From positions 1 to 10,834 of the forward strand of contig JAIWOE010000039.1 in the NCBI GenBank assembly GCA_020217165.1: a stretch of DNA of 10,834 bases, read 5' to 3'. The notes below the pieces were generated by a model. The model had not been told where the DNA came from. It searched no databases and was given only the letters and a program-made list of their open reading frames with translations. Below, piece after piece: positions 7,379 to 10,834 of the stretch. Within the stretch, counting starts at the first letter, position 1. The number at the start of each line of letters is the position of its first letter. The position numbers and the translations under genes are program-made. The DNA is from Desulfovibrio sp. GTDB lineage: Bacteria > Desulfobacterota > Desulfovibrionia > Desulfovibrionales > Desulfovibrionaceae.

Positions 7379-9078
7379 CGGTCAATCTCCGGGATCACAA
7401 GGTCCAGGCTCCCCAGGGTGGACACGGCGTCCGCCAGGAGGGTCCCACGGGAGACTTCCGCAAAGCAGGAGAGGTTGGAGAAGCAGGGAGAGCGCAGGCG
7501 CATGCGATAGGGTGTCTTGCCGCCGTCGCTGATCACTTCCACGGCCACCAGACCGCGGGCCGCCTCCACCACACCGCGGGCCACCCCCTTGGGCAGGGTA
7601 AAGTCCTGCTTGGGCGCCTTGGGGTGCAGATGCCCGCCAGCTGCGCCGGGGATGCGTTCCAGCACTTGCTTGATGATCCTGGCGCTTTCCGCCATCTCGT
7701 CCATGCGCACCAGATATCGGGCCAGGGCATCGCCCTCGGTGCGTACTGGAATGGTGAAATCGAATTCCGAATAGAGGGAATACGGCCAGGCCCGGCGTAC
7801 GTCGAAGGCCAGGCCGGAGCCGCGGATCACTGGGCCGGTGCAGCCGTAGCGGCGGCAGACGTCCAGATCCATTTCCCCCACGCCTTCCACGCGCTTCCTG
7901 AGGATGATGTTTTCGGTCACCAGGTCCTTGTACATGGCCAGGCGGGCGTCGAATCCATCGATGAAGTCTTTGACGCCCTCGTAAAAGCCAGGCATGGGCT
8001 CGTGGGAAACGCCGCCAAAACGGTGGTAGCAGTAGGTCAGCCGCGAGCCTGTGGCCAGTTGCAGCAGGTCCATGATGGTTTCGCGGTCGTCAAAGCCGTA
8101 CATGATGGGCGTGAAGGCCCCCAGGTCCAGCAAATAGGCGCCCCACCAGAGCAGGTGCGAACTGATGCGGTTGAGCTCCACGGTGAGGATGCGCAACAGC
8201 TCGGCCCGCTCGGGCACTTCAATGCCGGCCAACTGTTCCACGGCCAGCACCAGGGCATGGTTCCAGCCCAGGGCGTGGAGGTAGTCCACGCGGCCCATGT
8301 TGGGCAGGAACTGCCCGGCCTTGCGGTTCTGGCCCATGAGCTCGTGCATGCGGTGGATGTACCCCAGCACGGGTTCTGCGCGGACGATGTATTCGCCGTC
8401 CAACTCCAGGATAACCCGCAGGACGCCGTGGGTGGAGGGGTGCTGCGGACCCATGTTCAGGATGAGCCGATCCGGCTCCCCCGTGGCTTGGAAATGCCGG
8501 GTGTAGAAATCCCCCGGCGCATCGGGGAGGCCTTCCGAAAAGATGGCATGCACCGGCGGCGGGGCCGGGATCTCGTCTTCCCAGCCAATCAACGGCGCGG
8601 CCGAAGGCGCGCCCACCACGGCGGAATAGTCCATGACCGTGAAGATGGAGCTGCGTTTGTCCACCGGACGGGAAAGGGGCTTCTCGTCCACCATTTCCGG
8701 GGCCAGCAGCAGGGGCAGGGGGGTGGGATGGCCGGTAAAGGTCACGGGGAAAAAGTCCATGGCCTCGCGCTCGTGCCAGTCCGCACCCTGGAAAATGTGG
8801 GAGACGGTGGGAAACACAGCCGCGCCACCGCCGTTGGTCGCAGCCAGGGCGTGCAGGGTCACGCGGTCCAGGGTTTGGGGGTTGCTGAGATGATAGACCG
8901 CCTCGCAGCCTTCGGCATATTCGGTAACGGTCACGTCTTCCAACAGCATCCCGTCGGCCTTGAGCCGGCACATGGCAGCGGGCAGGGCCGAGGGTTCCAG
9001 GAACACCTGCCGGCCGCCGCAGGGCCATTCAACGAGCCGGGGAGCCCCGGCCAGGGATTCCAGCACTTGTTCACGCAT
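7375..9078 (-). CDS. nuoCD: NADH-quinone oxidoreductase fused subunits C and D (NuoCD)
   Basis: A 567-residue fusion of the two peripheral-arm subunits next to the quinone site. Residues 1 to about 150 are NuoC-like, with the signature [10 protein letters not shown] (101-110) followed by [12 protein letters not shown] Pro/Ala-rich linker (~151-202) leads into NuoD. NuoD begins [17 protein letters not shown] (205-221), where His217 corresponds by motif to the quinone-site His38 of Thermus Nqo4. Tyr266 in MGRVDYL matches quinone-site Tyr87. Further NuoD motifs include [11 protein letters not shown] (301-311), [14 protein letters not shown] and the C-terminal PEIDR. The start at 9078 overlaps the nuoB stop by 8 bp and has an AGGAG 10 nt upstream. 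The longer open frame to 9261 reads through nuoB in another frame and lacks NuoC character. C-D fusion is known in E. coli and other lineages. Confidence 0.96.
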   Translation of the reverse strand: MREQVLESLAGAPRLVEWPCGGRQVFLEPSALPAAMCRLKADGMLLEDVTVTEYAEGCEAVYHLSNPQTLDRVTLHALAATNGGGAAVFPTVSHIFQGADWHEREAMDFFPVTFTGHPTPLPLLLAPEMVDEKPLSRPVDKRSSIFTVMDYSAVVGAPSAAPLIGWEDEIPAPPPVHAIFSEGLPDAPGDFYTRHFQATGEPDRLILNMGPQHPSTHGVLRVILELDGEYIVRAEPVLGYIHRMHELMGQNRKAGQFLPNMGRVDYLHALGWNHALVLAVEQLAGIEVPERAELLRILTVELNRISSHLLWWGAYLLDLGAFTPIMYGFDDRETIMDLLQLATGSRLTYCYHRFGGVSHEPMPGFYEGVKDFIDGFDARLAMYKDLVTENIILRKRVEGVGEMDLDVCRRYGCTGPVIRGSGLAFDVRRAWPYSLYSEFDFTIPVRTEGDALARYLVRMDEMAESARIIKQVLERIPGAAGGHLHPKAPKQDFTLPKGVARGVVEAARGLVAVEVISDGGKTPYRMRLRSPCFSNLSCFAEVSRGTLLADAVSTLGSLDLVIPEIDR

Positions 9079-9649
9079 GGTCGCCCTGCTCCTGTGCCAC
9101 GGTGTGTTGGACGGCTTCCATGCCCTCAGGCTGCGGCCACCAGCGCTTGCCGGTGATCTTTTCCTGCAGCTGGAACAAGCCTTCCAAAAGCGCTTCGGGA
9201 CGTGGCGGACAGCCCGGCACATACACATCCACGGGCACCAGCTGATCCACGCCTTCCACAATGCCGTATTGTCCCTTGAAGCTGAACGGGCCGCCGGAGA
9301 TGGCGCAGTTGCCCAGGGCCATGACCCACTTGGGGGCGGGCATCTGCTCGTACAACCGCACCAGAGCCGGGGCCATTTTCTTGGAGACCGTGCCAGCCAC
9401 GATCATCAGGTCGGATTGTCTGGGGGAAGGGCGGAAAACTTCCGCGCCAAACCGGGAAATGTCGAACCGCGCCATGCCCACGGCCATCATTTCAATGGCG
9501 CAGCAGGCCAGGCCAAAGGTCATGGGCCACAGGCTCATGGCCCGGCACAGGTCGGTAATCTGCTTGACCGGGCCGATTTCCAGGGCGCCCGGCACCAGGG
9601 CCGTTTCCGCCTGTTTGAGCCAGGGGGCTAGGAGATCTTTTTCGGCCAT
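9071..9649 (-). CDS. nuoB: NADH-quinone oxidoreductase subunit B (NuoB)
   Basis: Peripheral-arm subunit holding cluster N2, the last iron-sulfur cluster before quinone. The product is 192 residues. The N2 ligands are visible: the tandem Cys49-Cys50 in [11 protein letters not shown], Cys115 in [10 protein letters not shown] and Cys147 in [36 protein letters not shown] (61-80) is also characteristic. I chose the ATG at 9649 because family alignment begins near [10 protein letters not shown] and a GAAGGGGG lies about 8 nt upstream. The in-frame ATG at 9712 would add 21 residues read out of frame from the nuoA coding region. The gene overlaps nuoA by 22 bp and nuoCD by 8 bp. Confidence 0.97.
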   Translation of the reverse strand: MAEKDLLAPWLKQAETALVPGALEIGPVKQITDLCRAMSLWPMTFGLACCAIEMMAVGMARFDISRFGAEVFRPSPRQSDLMIVAGTVSKKMAPALVRLYEQMPAPKWVMALGNCAISGGPFSFKGQYGIVEGVDQLVPVDVYVPGCPPRPEALLEGLFQLQEKITGKRWWPQPEGMEAVQHTVAQEQGDHA

Positions 9650-10005
9650 GTGAAGACCCCCTTCTTCCAGAAATACAGAACACCCAGGCCCAGGGCGGCC
9701 AGGAAAATGCACACCTTGACGAGCTCAATCCATCCCGCATGCTCGGTATAGGCTACGGCCACGGGGAAGAGGTAAAGCACGTCCACATCAAAGGCCAGGA
9801 ACAGCAACGCATAGAAATAATAGTTGATGCCGAAACGAATCCAGGGCGATCCGTGCGGCGGCATGCCGCACTCGTACGGCATGCGCAAATCCCCGCCGGA
9901 AGCCCGGGGCGCCAGCAGCACGGAGCCTGCCAGCGGTGCGCCGGCAAATGCCACGCCCAGTCCCAGAGCAGCCAGAATGGCGATGTTCAGCCAGGTGAAG
10001 ACCAT
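9628..10005 (-). CDS. nuoA: NADH-quinone oxidoreductase subunit A (NuoA), first gene of the operon
   Basis: Three-helix membrane subunit of complex I near the quinone chamber. The product is 125 residues with hydrophobic segments at about 6-30, 62-86 and 93-111. Family signatures are [10 protein letters not shown] (44-53; Cys46 lies in the quinone-linked loop) and [12 protein letters not shown] (72-83), with the acidic helix-2 residues Asp73 and Asp75. A short lysine-containing tail ends the protein. The ATG at 10005 has an AGGGGA about 6 nt upstream. It is the first gene of the leftward operon, facing a 309-bp intergenic region from which the operon promoter is expected. Confidence 0.97.
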   Translation of the reverse strand: MVFTWLNIAILAALGLGVAFAGAPLAGSVLLAPRASGGDLRMPYECGMPPHGSPWIRFGINYYFYALLFLAFDVDVLYLFPVAVAYTEHAGWIELVKVCIFLAALGLGVLYFWKKGVFTWPKKIS

Positions 10006-10090
10006 GCGCCGTCCCCTTTTTTCCGGTCAAGTTCGTCTCGTCATGCGCCCAGACGCCTGCCTATTCCCTATGATTGCAAAACACCTTTGC

Positions 10091-10103
10091 TGACAAAATG
10101 TCA
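10091..10103. repeat. 13-bp inverted repeat TGACA-AAA-TGTCA, possible operator
   Basis: The plus strand reads TGACAAAATGTCA, a perfect 5-3-5 inverted repeat about 86 bp upstream of the nuoA start. On the minus strand its edge gives a consensus TTGACA (10104-10099), the sigma70 -35 sequence, directed toward nuoA. At the correct spacing (10081-10076) the -10 would read TTTTGC, a poor match, so the promoter call is weak. A repressor or activator site overlapping a -35 element is possible but unproven. Confidence 0.35.
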
Positions 10104-10134
10104 AGAAATCTGGAAGTTGTTCTTAATTTCCCAA

Positions 10135-10197
10135 TTTTTTTCACTAGGATTCAGCCATGAACCACGATTTTTGGGATTTCAGTGTTCTTTTTTTCAC
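10135..10197. repeat. Direct repeat TTTTTTTCAC, two copies 53 bp apart
   Basis: Identical 10-bp units occur at 10135-10144 and 10188-10197, each made of seven T followed by CAC. Start-to-start distance is 53 bp, close to five helical turns, so the two T-tracts would lie on the same face of the DNA. They sit in the AT-rich centre of the divergent promoter region. Possible roles are DNA bending, an AT-rich upstream promoter element or protein sites; chance is also possible in AT-rich sequence. Confidence 0.35.
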
Positions 10198-10233
10198 AAC
10201 CCAGCCCCTTTGCTTGCCTGAAGGCGCCGGGAC

Positions 10234-10246
10234 CTGTTACCAACAG
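10234..10246. repeat. 13-bp inverted repeat CTGTT-ACC-AACAG
   Basis: A perfect 5-3-5 inverted repeat lies about 70 bp upstream of the molybdoenzyme start codon. It has the same geometry as the repeat at 10091-10103 but a different sequence. It could be a transcription factor site or a short RNA stem. It does not fit the LexA CTGT-N8-ACAG spacing. Confidence 0.3.
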
Positions 10247-10270
10247 CTATCCGGTAAAGACCCGCGAGCG

Positions 10271-10286
10271 GACGGCATTTGCCGTC
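10271..10286. repeat. Hairpin-forming inverted repeat GACGGC-ATTT-GCCGTC upstream of the molybdoenzyme gene
   Basis: A perfect 6-bp GC-rich stem with a 4-nt ATTT loop ends 28 bp before the ATG at 10315. If transcribed, it would form a short stable stem in the leader just upstream of the ribosome site. It is not followed by a U-run, so it does not look like an intrinsic terminator. An operator or a mRNA-stabilising or translation-modulating stem are possible. Confidence 0.4.
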
Positions 10287-10301
10287 ATTCAGATCTTATA
10301 T

Positions 10302-10310
10302 GAGGGTGGA
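10302..10310 (+). promoter_or_regulatory. Ribosome binding site choosing the molybdoenzyme start
   Basis: GAGGGTGGA lies 4 nt before the ATG at 10315 (9 nt from its GAGG core). An in-frame ATG at 10300 lies directly upstream of this purine-rich run and has no such site before it, so 10315 is the better start. Confidence 0.5.
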
Positions 10311-10314
10311 ACTC

Positions 10315-10834
10315 ATGGCCAGAAAAGACGTTTACAGCCTCTGCGGCATGTGCACCGTGCGGTGTCCCATCATGGTGGAAGTGGAAGATGGCGCGGTGCG
10401 CTTTATTCAGGGCAACCCCAAGGATGCCGGCATGCGCGGTGCGCTGTGCCCCCGCGGCGCCGCGGGCTATGCGCTGACGCAGGACAGCGAGCGCCCGCAA
10501 TATCCGATGATCCGCGAAGGTGCGCGCGGCGAAGGCAAGTGGCGTCGGGTCACATGGGATGAGGCCTTTGCCCATGTGGCGGAAAAACTGCAGGCCATCA
10601 TGGCGGAGCATGGTCCGCAGAGTGTGCTGTGGTCCGACCGCGGCGGCCCTTTTGTCGATCTGCACCAGGCGTTCATGCGTGGCATCGGATCGCCAAATTA
10701 CTGCAATCATGATGCCTCCTGCGCTCGCAACGTCCAGCACGCCGCCCTTTCCGTTGCTGGATCCGGCCGCAAGGACTTCATTTACGATTACAAGAATGCC
10801 AAGCACATTGTGCTGCAGACGCGCAACATCTTCG
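10315..10834 (+). CDS. Molybdopterin-dependent oxidoreductase (PhsA/PsrA-like), 3' end beyond the right edge
   Basis: N-terminal 173 residues of a DMSO-reductase-superfamily catalytic subunit. Residues 7-50 form the [4Fe-4S] domain: Cys10-x2-Cys13-x3-Cys17-x27-Cys45, then PRG. This leads into the cofactor-binding fold through RPQYPMIREGARGEGKWRRV (60-79) and TWDEAFAHVAEKL (80-92), a pattern typical of thiosulfate/polysulfide reductase-like enzymes. Cys136 in NHDASCARNV is at the position where a Cys usually ligates molybdenum. There is no Tat (twin-arginine) signal: the protein starts MARKDVYSLC, and the in-frame upstream sequence reaches a TAA at 10255-10257 without one. The product therefore appears cytoplasmic, or is exported by other means. 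Substrate cannot be told from the N-terminus. It is not a NuoG: the NuoG [2Fe-2S] N-terminal domain is absent. It is divergent from the nuo operon, so a functional link is only contextual. Confidence 0.9.
   Translation, partial: MARKDVYSLCGMCTVRCPIMVEVEDGAVRFIQGNPKDAGMRGALCPRGAAGYALTQDSERPQYPMIREGARGEGKWRRVTWDEAFAHVAEKLQAIMAEHGPQSVLWSDRGGPFVDLHQAFMRGIGSPNYCNHDASCARNVQHAALSVAGSGRKDFIYDYKNAKHIVLQTRNIF

Larger units (their letters stand above)
10006..10314. other. Divergent intergenic region between nuoA and the molybdoenzyme gene
   Basis: This 309-bp stretch separates two gene starts that point away from each other, so it should hold both promoters. Its middle is AT-rich: I count 78 A/T in the 120 bases from 10081 to 10200, against clearly GC-rich flanking genes. 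It contains three short perfect inverted repeats (10091-10103, 10234-10246, 10271-10286) and a 10-bp direct repeat built on T-tracts (10135-10144 and 10188-10197). I see no convincing complete sigma70 or sigma54 promoter on either strand, no RNA gene and no small protein with a good ribosome site. Confidence 0.8.

Noticed and set aside
7624..9156. Plus-strand open frame of 510 codons
   Set aside because: Antisense to nuoCD. It has a low-complexity His/Gln/Gly composition and no domain, while the opposite strand encodes unmistakable NuoD motifs.
9079..9261. Longer NuoCD start at 9261
   Set aside because: The extra 61 residues are a shifted reading of nuoB, rich in Trp/Cys/Arg, and carry no NuoC similarity.
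9650..9712. Longer NuoB start at 9712
   Set aside because: The added 21 residues overlap nuoA further, and the ATG at 9649 has a better-placed ribosome site and matches the family start.
10192..10199. TTGTGAA half-site (minus strand) resembling a Rex or HcpR site
   Set aside because: The second half-site is absent at the expected spacing, and the match sits in a T-tract where chance similarity is likely.
10234..10246. LexA-box-like CTGT...ACAG
   Set aside because: The spacing between half-sites is 5 nt rather than the 8 nt of the known CTGT-N8-ACAG box, and the neighbouring genes are not SOS genes.
10182..10562. Plus-strand open frame of 126 codons at the molybdoenzyme start
   Set aside because: It overlaps the molybdoenzyme in another frame and gives an Arg-rich product with no motif.
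10285..10806. Minus-strand open frame of 173 codons under the molybdoenzyme
   Set aside because: Antisense shadow; the plus strand encodes the clear [4Fe-4S] and molybdopterin motifs.

Overview
The window is a high-GC bacterial region almost filled by one leftward (minus-strand) operon for a respiratory complex I-type enzyme. A divergent, truncated molybdopterin oxidoreductase gene lies at the right edge. Several features suggest an anaerobe of the Desulfovibrio-like (Desulfobacterota) type: the GC content, a complex I set without the NADH-oxidising subunits, MrpD-like antiporter subunits, and a neighbouring PhsA/PsrA-type molybdoenzyme. The taxon is inferred from family resemblance and has not been tested.

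In transcription order (right to left) the operon reads nuoA (10005-9628), nuoB (9649-9071), a fused nuoCD (9078-7375), nuoH (7378-6392), nuoI (6389-5742), nuoJ (5745-5227), nuoK (5230-4889), a 492-residue MrpD/NuoL-like antiporter-type subunit (4876-3398), a 90-residue two-helix membrane protein (3398-3126), a 612-residue MrpD-like subunit with a NuoL-like C-terminal tail (3136-1298), and nuoM (1288-1, cut by the left edge). A nuoN would be expected just beyond the left edge. Genes overlap or are separated by 12 bp or less, so the set looks translationally coupled and cotranscribed.

Together these encode the quinone-binding and iron-sulfur connecting arm (B, CD, I) and the proton-pumping membrane arm (A, H, J, K, antiporter-like subunits, M). 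NuoE, NuoF and NuoG are missing from their usual place: nuoCD joins nuoH directly through an ATGA overlap. The electron donor is therefore probably not NADH through a canonical N module, unless those genes lie elsewhere; reduced ferredoxin or another carrier is an inference. The membrane arm is also unusual. There are two MrpD-like subunits where a canonical operon has one NuoL, and a small protein I cannot name sits between them. The larger MrpD-like subunit lacks the conserved mid-helix lysine of TM7.

From 10006 to 10314 lies a divergent intergenic region, AT-rich in its middle, with three short perfect inverted repeats and a repeated T-tract motif. From 10315 to the right edge is the start of a plus-strand molybdopterin oxidoreductase gene. 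It has a [4Fe-4S] cysteine motif and no visible Tat signal. No RNA genes, mobile elements or CRISPR arrays were seen.
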